A stretch of DNA of 64,000 nt from Acanthosepion esculentum (GCA_964036315.1 OZ038496.1:11625035-11689034); one strand, 5' to 3'. Shown: positions 13,800 to 25,205, numbered from the stretch's first letter. Notes: generated by a model from the sequence alone, not told the origin. Numbers and translations: made by a program.

Positions 13800-14200
13800 A
13801 TATATATATGTAACTATTAACGGGTGCAATGAAAATTAAAAAATTAAAAAATTGAAGACCATACCACCCCTTGTCTAGATGAATGGATTTCTAGGTATCC
13901 TTGGAAACCCTCAATTGTGAATCTTTGCCGTGCCTTTAAAACCGTAAATTTAAAAAAATAAGTTACTCCAAAATTCGTTTGACGAGGAAATGGAACTAAT
14001 GTCTTTAATTTAATAACAAAATTAAATTCAAAGGCTTTAACTTCCATTTTTGAAACATGGTTTTCACAGTGTAGCGAAAAAAAACATATTTTAAATCCAT
14101 TAATTTATAATATTAATGCTCTGTAAACTTACATTGAGCACTATCGTGTAAAAATAAAAATATCTATAAGAACACCGGATTTTATATCTTACTGTTCTTT
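13800..14200. other. No gene seen
   Basis: AT-rich. The minus-strand open frame 13844-14047 has no recognised motif. Confidence 0.45.
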
Positions 14201-14201
14201 C

Positions 14202-14204
<3 letters not shown>

Positions 14205-14272
<68 letters not shown>

Positions 14273-14312
14273 AGATAGATAGATAAATAGATAAACAGAT
14301 AGATAGATAGAT
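14205..14312. repeat. (TA)n then (GATA)n microsatellite
   Basis: TA tract of about 65 bases followed by imperfect GATA units. Confidence 0.93.
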
Positions 14313-14754
14313 AAGGCTAGTAAGAGATAAAATCACAAGGCTGTTAATAATGATGACTTGGTACCATGCAGCGTAAATTTAAAAAGCACCGTTCAATTTT
14401 AAGCTAGTCGACAGAAGTAATCTTATGGCAAAAACTCTGATAATGTCCTAACATAAAAACAGTCAGTCATACATTCCCTGTTAATTCGTTTTTATGGCAA
14501 AATACACAACGCACAGAAGCACACACAATCAAAAACGCATACACACAAGCGCATATTTGTCTTTATCATATATATATATATATATATATATATTCATACA
14601 TGTTTCATTAAATAATATAGATAAGTGTTGTCTATATATTTTATGTAAGTTCTTTTCATATCGTCTGTTAATATATATATATCCGAATGTAATACGTCTT
14701 CTCTCTTAAGGTGTTTCCCTCTTTATAGAAAAAAGGAAGTAAGGTTCCACGAGC

Positions 14755-14850
14755 GGCCTGCTGACAAACAGAATTGTTCATAACCATGTTGGTTCTCATC
14801 AGTCGAGGTGCAACTAAATGCACCGAAACGAAGTTGCATCTTTGTAGTGG
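14755..14850 (+). ncRNA. Degenerate hammerhead-like fold
   Basis: A stem GGTGCA/TGCACC (14807-14812 with 14819-14824) is followed at once by GAAAC, then stem ACGAA/TTTGT (14828-14832 with 14841-14845, one G-U pair) and then A at 14846. This is the order stem II, GAA, stem III, H17 of a hammerhead ribozyme. The CUGANGA box upstream is degraded (CAGTCGA at 14800-14806), so activity is unlikely. It is a diverged copy of the better-preserved fold at 51680-51767: both share TGCATCTTTGTAGTG. Confidence 0.5.
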
Positions 14851-14892
14851 GTAAAGTGTGTTTCTCTATATGAAAAATGATATATATATAAG

Positions 14893-14974
14893 TGTGTGTG
14901 TGTGTGTGTTCATTGAATTCATTCTCAATCTGTATATATTTTTGTATATATATATATATATATATATATATACA

Positions 14975-15040
<66 letters not shown>
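14893..15040. repeat. (TG)n and (TA)n tracts
   Basis: Short TG run at 14893-14909, then TA arrays to about 15040 with one TACAAACA interruption. Confidence 0.9.
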
Positions 15041-15044
<4 letters not shown>

Positions 15045-15412
15045 TATTGTCGAAAATACTCGGTATAAATGAATAGGCATCAATAAGGTCACTTAATGTC
15101 TTCCTTTAATAAGGATACTAAGAATCTTGTCCGTAAATGAGAGGATCATATAAAAAAAAATAAGTCGACAAAACTTGATTAAATTACTTAATGAGACACG
15201 TAGTTATGTATGTTTGTATACATACATATATATAAAATATGTGTGTGTGTGTGTGTGTTGGTTGCTAACCCGTTTCTAGTATGGGCATTACTACATATCT
15301 TTTTGGAGAATATCTACTGATGTACTCAATAAATCTGGCTCTTTAGCCGTGCAAGGGATCTACATACTCTGGTACAAACAGTGCACTTAAGAGGTGCAAC
15401 AGTGTGTTTTGC

Positions 15413-15415
<3 letters not shown>
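15041..15415. other. No gene seen
   Basis: AT-rich, with a short (TG)n run at 15240-15259. Confidence 0.45.

Positions 15416-15482
<67 letters not shown>
15416..15482. repeat. (TA)n microsatellite
   Basis: Plain TA tract abutting the foldback element. Confidence 0.95.
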
Positions 15483-15485
<3 letters not shown>

Positions 15486-15905
15486 TTTACATTAGTCGGA
15501 CTATTGTCCTCATCTTTGTCGCCATATTTGCCACAACGTTTCGGCCGTTGTACGCTCCGGCCTTCTTCAGGTGATTCGAATTTCGAAATGAACCCTTTAT
15601 TTCGATCACTGGGGTAGACTGTTGTAGTTCCACGAGCCATGTTTGATGGATGTCAGTTATCAGTTATCTCCTGCTAATTTACCCTCTGAAAGTTCTCCAC
15701 TGCCTTAACCGGGTATTGAACTCACACTCTTTGGGTCTGTCACTGGATCTAACCAACGCCTTTATCCACTGTGCGATGTATCCTTGAGGGTTCGGTTCGA
15801 CATTCCAACCACCTGAAGACGGCCGGAGCGTACAACGGCCGAAACGTTGTGACAAATATGGCGACAAAGATGAGGACAATAGTCCGACTAGTGTAAATAC
15901 TGTAC
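15483..15905. mobile_element. Foldback element with tRNA-like core, copy 1
   Basis: The ends are long inverted repeats of roughly 100 bases. The left arm (15483-15575) contains GTCGGACTATTGTCCTCATC and AACGTTTCGGCCGTTGTACG; the right arm (15808-15905) carries their complements. The centre (about 15700-15785, minus strand) looks tRNA-derived: a box-A-like ACAGTGGATAAAGGCG and a B-box-like GTGAGTTCAATACCCGG. A second copy with the same plan is at 61340-61860 and a remnant of joined ends at 44870-44950. It may be a SINE pair fused head to head or a true foldback transposon. Confidence 0.7.
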
Positions 15906-15947
15906 ATAATACCTCATCTCAGAAATATATATATATATATATAATGT

Positions 15948-16290
15948 TCACCCAAAAAATGTATACACTCTTCCGGAAAGAGAAAATATTGTAAAAGTAA
16001 ATATATTCAGACATCATAAGGTTAATAGAAGTTTCCTTTGGAATCAACAATCACATGTGATGCTCACAATGGTGACCTTTAACTTCCAGACATTTATTAG
16101 TACGGCCAACTACTGCCTGGGGAACATTGCCCAAATTTTCCAGCCGGATTACTGTTCATGCATGTTGAATTTCGTGTAGAAGCGCCGCCAATATAGTCGG
16201 TTTTCTGTGACACACAACATCCCCCAGAAAACATTCTTATCGCAACTTAATAAATCTACTGAAGTGTGTAGACATTTTTCGCGGGGTCTG
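15948..16290 (-). mobile_element. Internally deleted Tc1/mariner-type element (tentative)
   Basis: Similar inverted ends: CACCCAAAAAATGTATACAC at 15949 and, complemented from 16264-16288, ACCCCGCGAAAAATGTCTAC. Inside, the minus strand (about 16145-16050) reads NVPQAVVGRTNKCLEVKG, which resembles the C-terminus of a mariner-superfamily transposase. About 340 bases remain, so most of the gene is gone. Confidence 0.4.
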
Positions 16291-16379
16291 TGTATATATT
16301 TTTAAAACTCAAATGAAAATTAATGTAAAATAAAAAAACAGAATAAAAATATTTTTAATACTTAACCAGTTCCATAAAG

Positions 16380-16380
16380 T

Positions 16381-16416
<36 letters not shown>

Positions 16417-16425
16417 CATATACAT

Positions 16426-16472
<47 letters not shown>
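16380..16472. repeat. (CA)n and (GATA)n microsatellites
   Basis: CA tract 16381-16418, then GATA units 16427-16472. Confidence 0.95.
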
Positions 16473-16473
<1 letters not shown>

Positions 16474-16514
16474 CTGGTGTTAATAAAACAGTGCTCGTTA
16501 TAATAATACATCGC

Positions 16515-16517
<3 letters not shown>

Positions 16518-16585
<68 letters not shown>
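16518..16585. repeat. (TA)n(TG)n microsatellite
   Basis: TA then TG; on the minus strand this is the CA/TA tail that follows the PLE end next to it. Confidence 0.95.
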
Positions 16586-16785
16586 AATTTGGCAGCAACT
16601 TTTCTTTCAAACATGTAGTGTTGAATGTTAAAGACGACATAGTCTTACATATTTTCTTTTGAATTTTCTCATATTCTCTAATGAGACTTTTTATTTGAAA
16701 ATAGTTTCGAAATATGTATTGTCCATACGATGACCAAGCGCTTTCGAACATCATTGTTCATCTTCAGGGTCAATATTTCATGTTT
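16586..16785 (-). mobile_element. Penelope-like element terminal module with N-terminal ORF start
   Basis: Read on the minus strand, a hammerhead-like fold (16772-16731, separate entry) is followed by a frame containing SLIREYEKIQKKICKTMSSL then FNTTCLKEKLLP. It runs straight into (CA)n(TA)n. The module at 52440-52640 has the same order, with KLIRQYERNLLKINRQNLSI and FNETC. This is the N-terminal region of PLE proteins, which lies in the element's pseudo-LTR. Only the terminal module is present. Confidence 0.7.
16731..16772 (-). ncRNA. Hammerhead ribozyme-like fold
   Basis: On the minus strand the order is TGACC, CTGAAGA, T, GAACA, ATGA, TGTTC, GAA, AG, CG, CT, T, GGTCA. TGACC and GGTCA form a 5-bp stem I. 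CTGAAGA matches the CUGANGA box. GAACA/TGTTC is stem II with one extra U before it. GAA is followed by a minimal stem III (AG/CU) and U as H17. Hammerheads of minimal stem III type are known in Penelope-like elements. The bulged U is a concern for activity. Confidence 0.6.
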
Positions 16786-16786
16786 G

Positions 16787-16831
<45 letters not shown>
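16787..16831. repeat. (TA)n microsatellite
   Basis: Plain TA tract. Confidence 0.95.
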
Positions 16832-16834
<3 letters not shown>

Positions 16835-17178
16835 CTATGAATATAAGTACATACTTGAAGAAAGTTCCAGGGCGGAGGGGTTAAGTCAGAAGACAGCAGT
16901 TGATTTTGAGTAATATAGATTGCCTTTATTTAATATTGCTTTTAAAAGGCTTTCTTCTCTCGGTGATACACATTATCAATATTTATGTCTGTCTGTCTTG
17001 GTCCACACGAGAGCGGCGAGAGATTTCACTTTATAGCTTAATCTATAGATAAAAAATTATTCAGATCAATATATTTTTGTTTCTCCATCTCACTCTCCTT
17101 GTTTTACATTTATATCTATCTATCTATCTATCTATTTATATATATATAGCTCTCTGTATGTATGCCTGTCTGTCTCTC

Positions 17179-17211
<33 letters not shown>

Positions 17212-17352
17212 TATTTATTTCATATGGATATATTTGTGTCGGTCTATTCCTACATATTAATCTCCATATGTTTCTCTCTCTCTCCCTCTATCTATTTGAT
17301 TCTATTTGTTTATTCTTATCCAATCTGTATTTTCCTTTCTATCTGTTAGTTT

Positions 17353-17410
<58 letters not shown>

Positions 17411-17640
17411 GTATACAGAGAGAGAGAGAGCGAGAAAGTGTGGCCAGAGAGAGAAAGAGACGGACAGAGAGAGAGAGAGACAAAGAGAGGAGAGAAAGAA
17501 AGAAATAATTGGAAGGGGAAGGAAGAAACGCATCAGACAAAAAGGAGGAAGAGTGAGAAAAAGATCACCAAGGAAGATAAAAGAATTTCAAAGGGGGAAA
17601 GAAAGAGAACGTGTAAGATAAACAAAAGAGATAGATAGAC
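16832..17640. other. Simple-sequence-rich region, no gene
   Basis: Contains TATC/TA/TC cryptic simplicity at 17110-17360, a TA tract at 17359-17410, and a strongly purine-biased (GA-rich) strand at 17417-17640. Open frames here are low-complexity artefacts. Confidence 0.7.
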
Positions 17641-17644
17641 AGAT

Positions 17645-19500
17645 CAATCAGTTTGAGGTCCTAACCACCTCTGCCGACAAGGCTGAATGCTTTGCTCGGA
17701 AGTTTTCTTCCAATTCAACGTTAGACTCTTCCGGGGTACCCATGCCCGATTTCCCTCCCAGAACCGAGGCCCTTCTGAGCGGATTGCACATATCCCCGTC
17801 GTTGGTATTGAGCATTATTTCTAACTTAGATCACCACAAGGCTACTGGTGGTGACGGGATACCAGCCACTGTCCTGAAGAAATGTGCGCCTGAACTGGCG
17901 TCTGCCCTCTCTAAATTATACAACCGCTGCCTCAAGGAGTCTTGCTTTCCTGACTGCTGGAAGTCCTCAACCATTGTTCCTGTCTTTAAGAACTCTGGTG
18001 ACTCCCTCCGACCCTTCTAATTACCGTCCTATCAGTCTCCTACCCCTCTTCAGCAAAGTCTTCGAGTTATTATCAACACCGTTGTGATTAATCACCTGTT
18101 ATCCCATGATCTGCTCTCAGACAAGCAATATGGTTTTCGCTTTGCCCCATCTACAGCTGATGTGCTTACGGCCATCACTGAATTTGTCTTCCAAGCTATT
18201 CATAATAACGGTGAAGCTCGTGCCGTGGCCCTTGACATCACCAAAGCGTTTGATAGAGTTTGGCATGCCGGCCTTCTTCGCAAGCTCCAGGGTTATGGCA
18301 TGACAGGTCGATTGTTTGACCTAATACAATCATTCCTGTCAAATCGTGAATTGAAGGTCGTTCTCAATGGATTCATCTCCAGCTCCTATTCCACTAATGC
18401 AGGTGTTCCTCAAGGCTCCATCCTAGGCCCTACTCTGTTCCTCATATTGTTAAACGACCTTCCTGACGCCATAGATTACCAAGTCGGCATCTATGCGGAC
18501 GACACCACAATTTACTCCTGCCTCAAACACAAATCCAGTGATGCTGACAAAATTAACCTGGCATCTCGGATAGAAAAGGACCTCCAATCGGTTGTTAACT
18601 GGGGCAAGAAATGGATGGTTAACTTTAACGCCTCTAAAACTAAACTGCTCTCTATTAACCAGGACAAGGATCCATCCCTGCATCCCATTAGAATGTCTGA
18701 CGACCAACTTCTTGAGAGCTCCTCTCAGCGTCTGCTCGGTCTCACGCTCTATGCTGATCTGAGATGGAACAAATACATCGAGCCAGTTGCATCATCCACC
18801 GAAAGGAAAGTTGGCTCCCTGTGCCGAGCCAGGAAATTTTTCTCCCCGGAATCTATCCTCCAAATCTATAAATCGACCATTCGCCCTTGCATGGAGTATT
18901 TCTGCCATATATGGTCTGGAGCCCCTGCTGTTTGCCTCAGGGTTCTTGATAAGATCCAGAGATGGATATGCAATGTAATTGGCCCCGATCTGTCATCTCG
19001 TCTGCAGTCTCTCTCTCACAGACGCGACATTGCCTCACTCTGTCTTTTTTATAAATACTTTCACGGTAATTGCCCCGAGGAGCTGCTTTCGCTAGGCCTC
19101 ATGAATTTAAACGTCGCACGAGGCTGGCATCCCGTTCCCACCCCTTCAACGTTGAAACTGTTAGATGTAGACATCTCTTCTACTCCAATAGCTTCATGTC
19201 TCGCACATCTCGCCTGTGGAACTCCCTTCCTTATTCCTGTTTCCCTGACAAATACAATCTCCATCTATTTAAGTGTAACGTCAATCGACATCTCCAGCTG
19301 CCTTGATCTATCCTCTTCCCTTCTCCACATCCTTTCACCTTTCATTCCTATCTGCTCTCGCTCCAAATCTTCTGTAACCCCCTTGCCTTGATCGATCCAC
19401 CATCTTTCTCCGCATCCTCTCCTTTACCACTCCTATCTGCTCTTCCTCCAAACCTTCTGTAACCCCCTGCGTACTAGTGGCTTCCAGCCTTGCTTGGGGT
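17645..19500 (+). mobile_element. LINE (jockey/CR1-like), 5'-truncated
   Basis: A non-LTR retrotransposon copy that begins inside the open frame (the endonuclease domain is absent) and runs to a 3' UTR ending GCTTGGGGTGATATGCTTAA, followed by (TA)n. A second 3'-end copy lies at 49797-50350. Clade assignment is by RT style only. Confidence 0.85.
17651..19306 (+). pseudogene. LINE reverse transcriptase, frameshifted
   Basis: RNA-dependent DNA polymerase. The first part (17651-18020) shows SNLDHHKATGGDGIPATVLK. A frameshift near 18010 leads to SNYRPISLLPLFSKVFE and a second shift near 18070 leads to the main frame (18084 onward). That frame has QYGFR, the motif A block ALDITKAFDRVWHAGLL, GVPQGSILGPTLFL, and an intact catalytic YADDTTIYS at about 18493. 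The thumb and C-terminal region includes KVGSLCRARKFF and SHRRDIASLCLFYKYF. Near 19100 a 7-base deletion relative to the copy at 49930 throws the C-terminus (HEFKRRTRLASRSHPFNVET, RLWNSLPYSCFPDKYNLHLF) into another frame. Three shifts make it non-functional although the RT core is well preserved. Confidence 0.9.
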
Positions 19501-19510
19501 GATATGCTTA

Positions 19511-19574
<64 letters not shown>

Positions 19575-19605
19575 TTCAAATCTATTTATCTGATTTCCTT
19601 AATAA

Positions 19606-19694
<89 letters not shown>

Positions 19695-19744
19695 TCTATA
19701 TCTATCTATCAATCTATGTATCTATCTATCTACCTATCCATATA

Positions 19745-19775
<31 letters not shown>
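19511..19775. repeat. (TA)n / (TATC)n compound array
   Basis: TA at 19517-19572, TATC at 19607-19640, TA to 19690, then mixed TATC/TA to 19775. It begins at the 3' end of the LINE. Confidence 0.93.
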
Positions 19776-19777
<2 letters not shown>

Positions 19778-19864
19778 AACAATGAAAAATATTAAAAAAA
19801 TAAATCTTCAGACACACTGGGTTGTATATTAATATTCCTTCGTTTTTATTATTATTTCATTTAG

Positions 19865-19903
19865 ATTCTTCGACTAGTTTCGGCCAACATCGCCATCATC
19901 TGG
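19865..19903 (-). ncRNA. Hammerhead-like core in PLE 3' region
   Basis: Minus strand: CAGATGA (one change from CTGATGA), T, GGC, seven-base loop, GCC, GAA, AC, TA, GT, C. This is the core order of a minimal hammerhead with a 2-bp stem III and C at the cleavage position. Stem I pairing is weak. It lies about 460 bases downstream of the stop of the minus-strand PLE gene at 20367-21062, where a pseudo-LTR ribozyme would be expected. Confidence 0.45.
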
Positions 19904-20159
19904 AGAAAAATAATTTTCTGCTTGCTGGTAGCAGTGAACTACAGAAATGATTGCCTTGATCGAGAAAATGAACTTTAGTCTGTACTTTTCATTTGTTTTT
20001 TTATTTTTTATTATGACATTTGGTCTGTCCTTGCGTTGTCAAACAGTCTCTTTTAAGTTGTTATTTGAGATAAGAGCTGGATGGATTCATGTTGCTTTGA
20101 ATTCCCTCGGCCATTTTGACAGATTTATTTGTTCCTGGAAAGGGGATGAGTCTCTGTTA

Positions 20160-20163
20160 AGTG

Positions 20164-20216
<53 letters not shown>
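20160..20216. repeat. (TG)n microsatellite
   Basis: TG tract with one TTTG interruption. Confidence 0.95.
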
Positions 20217-20221
<5 letters not shown>

Positions 20222-20366
20222 CGTTCTTAGGGAATGAATGAGTATGATGTGCGTAAGCGTGTATATTACTATGGGTGTATGTTATCATTTGGCTCATTAG
20301 CGAGTGAGTGAGTATGATATGTGTAAGTGTGTATATACGTGTGGGTGTGTGTATAAGTGTGAGGGC

Positions 20367-21062
20367 TCAACACCCCTGTAAGCATATCTGTCTTGTGTGG
20401 GTGAGAAATGTGGTTAGGTTTTGATTTGTATTAATACTATCTATGTTAAATTTATGGTTAAGCCCGGCTGGATAAAGCGTTTTTAAACGTTGTATCCACT
20501 TATTTTCTTGGAACTCTAAAATCTTTCTAATGTTATCTGCTCTGGACTTTTCTATTCTCTCAATTATATTGAATTTGACATGGGTTTTGAAATTGTGTCT
20601 TTCTAGGCGGAAATGTTGTTCTACAGGTAATAGTCTTTCATGGGGAGTCGACTTAATTCGATTGCAACTATTATTAATTCTGTAGTGAAAGGGCCATTCA
20701 GATTTTCCTACATATTGTTTCTGGCATAGTGTACATTCTAGGAGGTAAATTATGTTATGACTTCTACAGTTAAAGTCGTGGTAGATTTTGAAAGTAGATT
20801 TAGTGACTGAGCTAGTGAATGAATTTGTGTGTTTAATGTGGTTGCAGCATAAGCTTCTTGTGTTGTTACATGGTTGGGAAAATCCTGTTGTTTTTGTTGT
20901 TGGTTTATTCCGGATTACCCTGTCCCCTGAAATGTCATTACTACCTATGATTTCATTTAGGTTCTTAGGTCTACGATATGCTAGAAGGCCGGGTTCCTCA
21001 AACAATTTTTCTAGGTCTGGTTTGAGATGTAGTATTTCTCTGCGATGATATATATATTTCAC
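20367..21062 (-). pseudogene. Penelope-like element, C-terminal part with GIY-YIG
   Basis: A 231-codon open frame truncated at its 5' side by TA-rich sequence at about 21065. It begins in the linker between RT and endonuclease (LLAYRRPKNLNEIIG, a block widespread in PLE proteins). Next comes a Cys/His region (SLCCNHIKHTNSF). The GIY-YIG domain starts at IIYLLECTLCQKQYVGKSEW with the following Arg/His block HYRINNSCNRIKS. The two GIY-YIG strands are represented as IYL and YVG. There is no RT core, so it cannot act alone. It differs in sequence class from the copies at 7159 and 22494, so at least two PLE lineages are present. Confidence 0.87.
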
Positions 21063-21134
21063 GATGGTATATATATGATATATATATTACATATTTACAG
21101 ATCTGTTTATAAAGACCTATCACAGCTCTATTGG

Positions 21135-21548
21135 AACCCATTTGAACATACACACAACCTTATCAGGCTCCATCCGAAACGTGCTAGTAGAAAATACAAA
21201 CATAACAACCTCACGCACGTGTAAAAAAAGGCTAAATATAATGGAAGCCCTAATAATAAAAAAGAAAAAGCCAACGCTCAGGTATATTAACTACGAACAT
21301 GGCCACAATATGCTGTGTTCGGAAAATAAAACATCCCTATAAGTCTAAAAACATACACACATACACCTAGTTAAAAAGCAACAATAAAATCATCCATGAT
21401 CATCCTTGATAAAACTATAGCCGAAAGCGCTTGGAACTAGAAAACATTGGCACAGTTTCTACACACTCTGTCTAAAGAAAATGAAGTACTTGTTCGAACA
21501 CAAGAAAAATGAAATAAAAATATATTGTCTGTCGTCTTCTTTAATGAA
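21135..21548 (+). mobile_element. Penelope-like element 3' fragment
   Basis: The end of a PLE open frame is seen as LNIMEALIIKKKKPTLRYIN (compare LEALYIKELKPKINK at 42450 and LEAIYIKQLKPNLNK at 52170). It is followed by a 3' region containing GCCGAAAGCGCTTGG (21420-21434) and then LSVVFFNET running directly into (CA)n. This repeats the order seen at 51950-52640. Confidence 0.65.

Positions 21549-21863
<315 letters not shown>

Positions 21864-21913
<50 letters not shown>
21864..21913. repeat. (TA)n microsatellite
   Basis: Right-hand TA border of the palindromic element. Confidence 0.95.
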
Positions 21914-21918
<5 letters not shown>

Positions 21919-22493
21919 TATAATTATTTTTTTTAAAAGGTATGATTCCTTCGCTGTTTAAGAGTTCTCACGGTTCAAAACAAGTGCCGAAAACCTCAAT
22001 ATAATTATTAAAATTAAACTAAACTAAAGTATCAAGCCTTTTTTAACCTCAAGCGAAAATTTAGGAATAACCAATGTTGAAATTTACGCATCTTTATAAG
22101 CATGTTGGTTCGCAAAATTACTTACTATGGAAACGACTGGGCCGGCCATTTTGATAAGAGGCCTAAGAGTTCATTTTTATCCACATATCAGTCACCTTCG
22201 GAAAGAGGTCAATCCGAGGTATGGCCGGGGTGTCCATTTCAAAGCGAATGATGGCATTCATGTACGCACATCGTCTGGACAGTCACAGCGAAATTTTGGC
22301 ACCATAATATGTCGTTAAGTGTCTAGAGAATTTTGTTTTATTTTATTATTTTTTTCCTAAAGGGCTGTTTCGTACATAAACGCGCGGTACTGAACTATAA
22401 TTTGTTTTTTTACTTCATAAAGGGGTTTTCTATCTTATGATTGGTTTAAGCTTTTAAACCTTTTACTAGAATATGAAATTTAATTTTTTAATG
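21914..22493. other. No gene seen
   Basis: Presumably 3' flank of the minus-strand PLE that ends at 22494. No structure that I can support. Confidence 0.45.
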
Positions 22494-23965
22494 CTAATTA
22501 TTTAATGCGAAAATTTGTTGATGTCGACAAAAAACCGTTAACTCATGTCTATGATTTAATAAATTTTCATTATTTAGAATCTTAATAATATGTAGTTTTA
22601 CATGTAGGCATAAAGGGCATGGGTCATCCCAGGTTTTACAAGTTCTTGTTCTATTTATTATTTTCCATTTTACTTTTGATGTTTTATTCATTTCTTTTAA
22701 ATGCCATAAATATTTGGCTAGAGATGTCTGATTTCTATTTCTAATATTATTGAAGGAGCTTTTGTGTTGTCTACATCTAATTTTAAATTCATTCTTCGTT
22801 GAACCAATGTATATCCTATCAGTGTTAGGACTTTCAATGGATGAGATAGTGCATTGGTGTAACACAGATTTTGTACGGCATTTATTTCCCGACGGGCAGT
22901 CTTCAGCGTTTCTACAATCACATAATTTTTCATTATTTTTGTCTAATTTTAGTTTAGGATTTTTATTAATCCTGTTTTGGCATTCGTGTTTTTCCAGGAT
23001 TTTATTATTATGTTTTTTTATGATTCTTTCTTGATTTTCAGTGCAACTGTAACTTAATTTTAAGGTATTTTTTATTAAAGATCTTGCTAAGTCTGCTATT
23101 AGTAGGAAAGTGTTTTTCAATTAAAGCTAGGAACTTATGTCCTAGTTTAATACTAACCATTTAGTTGAACGGAGGGGTATACCAAATGATTTTTCTTTTC
23201 CTGTTTTTCTTCTGGTTAGTAGTATTGTTACTATAATTTATGTTAACGTTTTTGTATCCGCTAATTTTTAGGGCTGTGTTATAAGTCTTACCGTGTTGTT
23301 GGAATATTCATGCTGATTCTTTTCTCTATTGTTGTGTGTATATGCTTAATTATACATGGAGGGGGATTTGACTTAGGGCGTACATACAAGGGATTAGCGT
23401 TAGGTTTTCTGTAAGGTAGGTATATGTTGTTCATTAAGTCTAGAGTTATGTCGAGGAAGTTTAACCTTTTTAATTTAGTATTGACTGTAGTTTTTGAAAT
23501 TTAGTTTTCTGAATTCACTATATATTATCTTTCTAATTTTGTCTATTTTAAAATTTGTGGAGCTCCTCACTACCGTGATCCCGTCATCCCTGTATAGCCC
23601 GATGTCCTTAATGTCTAATTCACGGTGCGCGGTTAGATTGTACAGTATAAATAGACAGACAGGGTCAGAAGACTCTGCAGAGTCTAAAGATCCCATGATG
23701 ATGTCAAAATTGTCATTAGTGTTTTTAATCCATTGGTCCCCATTATGGATGAGGACAGATTTTTTTTTTGCACTAAGAATTATGTTCATTTCTCCCTTAG
23801 TAAAGTCAGAATATACAGTAGCAAATTCCGGGGCAGTCGTGAAGAGGTCTCTTGATATTGACTGGTAATAATCCACAATATCGAACTGTATTAGGGTTCA
23901 ATCAGGCTTATTGTCGATGTCGGTAAACAAATTGATGACTTCTTTGGTTTATAATTTAAGCTCTA
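22494..23965 (-). pseudogene. Penelope-like element: RT plus GIY-YIG, broken
   Basis: Same lineage as the copy at 7159-8575. At the 5' side (minus strand, 23960-23880) FTDIDNKPD is followed by an in-frame TGA and then QFDIVDYYQSIS (motif A). The main RT piece (23876-23475) keeps a full motif C, GLYRDDGITV. A decayed section follows (23475-23125) in which KIIWYTPPFN and GHKFLALIEKHFPTNSRLSK are still legible. The C-terminal frame (23120-22494) contains the Cys-rich CDCRNAEDCPSGNKC and the GIY-YIG block RIYIGSTKNEFKIRCRQH with NQTSLAKYLWHL. Stops and frameshifts make it inactive, although its RT active site is better preserved than that of the first copy. Confidence 0.87.
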
Positions 23966-23969
23966 CTTA

Positions 23970-24060
23970 AACAAAAATGCTGAAGTACTCCGGATTATTT
24001 ACCTAACGTGTTCTTTCCTATTTTTCTACATATCAGCACACCCACACACACACACACACA

Positions 24061-24108
<48 letters not shown>
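23970..24108. repeat. Shared flank plus (CA)n(TA)n
   Basis: 23975-24030 read on the minus strand (AGAACACGTTAGGTAAATAA then CCGGAGTACTTCAGCA) is nearly the same as 42661-42720 on the plus strand. In both places the block directly adjoins (TG/CA)n and (TA)n. Confidence 0.75.
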
Positions 24109-24113
<5 letters not shown>

Positions 24114-24184
24114 TATTATTGGAGATTAAGACAAAAACATTATACTCCCTCTGTTCTTATCTCATCTGGATATATATTTATGAG

Positions 24185-24310
24185 GCATTCGATTGTCTAG
24201 TCGCACTGAGGAGCTGTGATACAGCGAAACAGTACTGTCTGCTAATGACATATATGTGTGTGTGTGTGTGTGTGTGTGCGTGTGTGCGAGTTTGTGTGTG
24301 TATCAGTCTG
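24185..24310 (+). repeat. SINE 3' half with (TG)n tail
   Basis: TTGTCTAGTCGCACTGAGGA and ATACAGCGAAACAGTACTGT match the SINE at 3208-3335. The copy lacks the tRNA-like head and ends in TG repeats. Confidence 0.7.
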
Positions 24311-24514
24311 TTGCTATCCATTAAACAAATTGTTTCTTTCTCTCGGTATATCTATTTGTATATCTATATTTATTCCCCCCTCGCAATCTATGTATCTTCC
24401 TTCCGTTCTGTCTATCTATCTTTTTCATTTTTCTTTAGATCTTATACAGCATTGACTTATAGTCAATTATCTATTTTTGAAAAAATTATTGATCTTTCTT
24501 ACTATGTGCCGTGT

Positions 24515-25205
24515 CCTTTCAGGGCATAAGCGATCATGGCTCTCCACTTCCCTCTATCCCCTGCAGCTCTCAACAAGTTCCTTCCCTCTGTACCCACCCC
24601 ATACCACGTTCTGTCATCCACTTGCTTAAGTCCGTCAGATATGCCACACGTTGTTTTCCCTTGTCTCTCTTTCCCTCTATTTGACCTGTGAGTATTAGAT
24701 TCTCCAGGCCGTCCTTCCTCATTATGTGTCCCAGAAACTTCAGCTGCTTCTTCCTGATATTAAGTATAAGCCTCCTCCTTGTTTGCAACCTCTCTAAGAC
24801 CTAATCGCACGCTCGGTGTATGATATCCTTAGTATCCTTCTGTAGAACAACATCTCTGTCGGCTCGAGTCCCTTCTTCGTCTTTGAGGAAATCGTCCAAC
24901 GTTCGCTGTCGTTAAGAAGAACAGATGTCACGTAATAGCTCAGTGTCCTTTTTTCGTTCCCAAACAAATCCGCCTGTCTCGCAATACTCTGCACAATTTT
25001 TGCAGTGCTTCGATCGCTAGCCCAATACGTTTACGGATCTCAGTGTTGCACTTACCCTCCTCTGTCAAGACGCATTCCAGATATTGAAACTTCCGAGGCT
25101 GCTTGATTCTAGTGTTCTCGACCTGCAAATCGTATTTCGTGATCATCCTTTTACTGATGACCATTGATTCTGTTTTTTGTAATTTATGCTGATAGTCAAC
25201 CATAA
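24515..25205 (-). pseudogene. RTE-type LINE, C-terminal fragment
   Basis: C-terminal part of an endonuclease/reverse-transcriptase LINE protein, downstream of the RT catalytic motifs. In order on the minus strand: KTESMVISKRMITKYDLQVE, FQYLECVLTEEGKCNTEIRK, then in another frame TSVLLNDSERWTISSKTKKG and LEPTEMLFYRRILRI, then LNIRKKQLKFLGHIMRKDGL and GKRDKGKQRVAYLTDL. Near 24530-24515 the ending equivalent to MIAYALKGHG is visible. At least two frameshifts are present and the RT core is missing. Other 3' fragments of this lineage are at 44270, 46480 and 48340. Confidence 0.85.
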
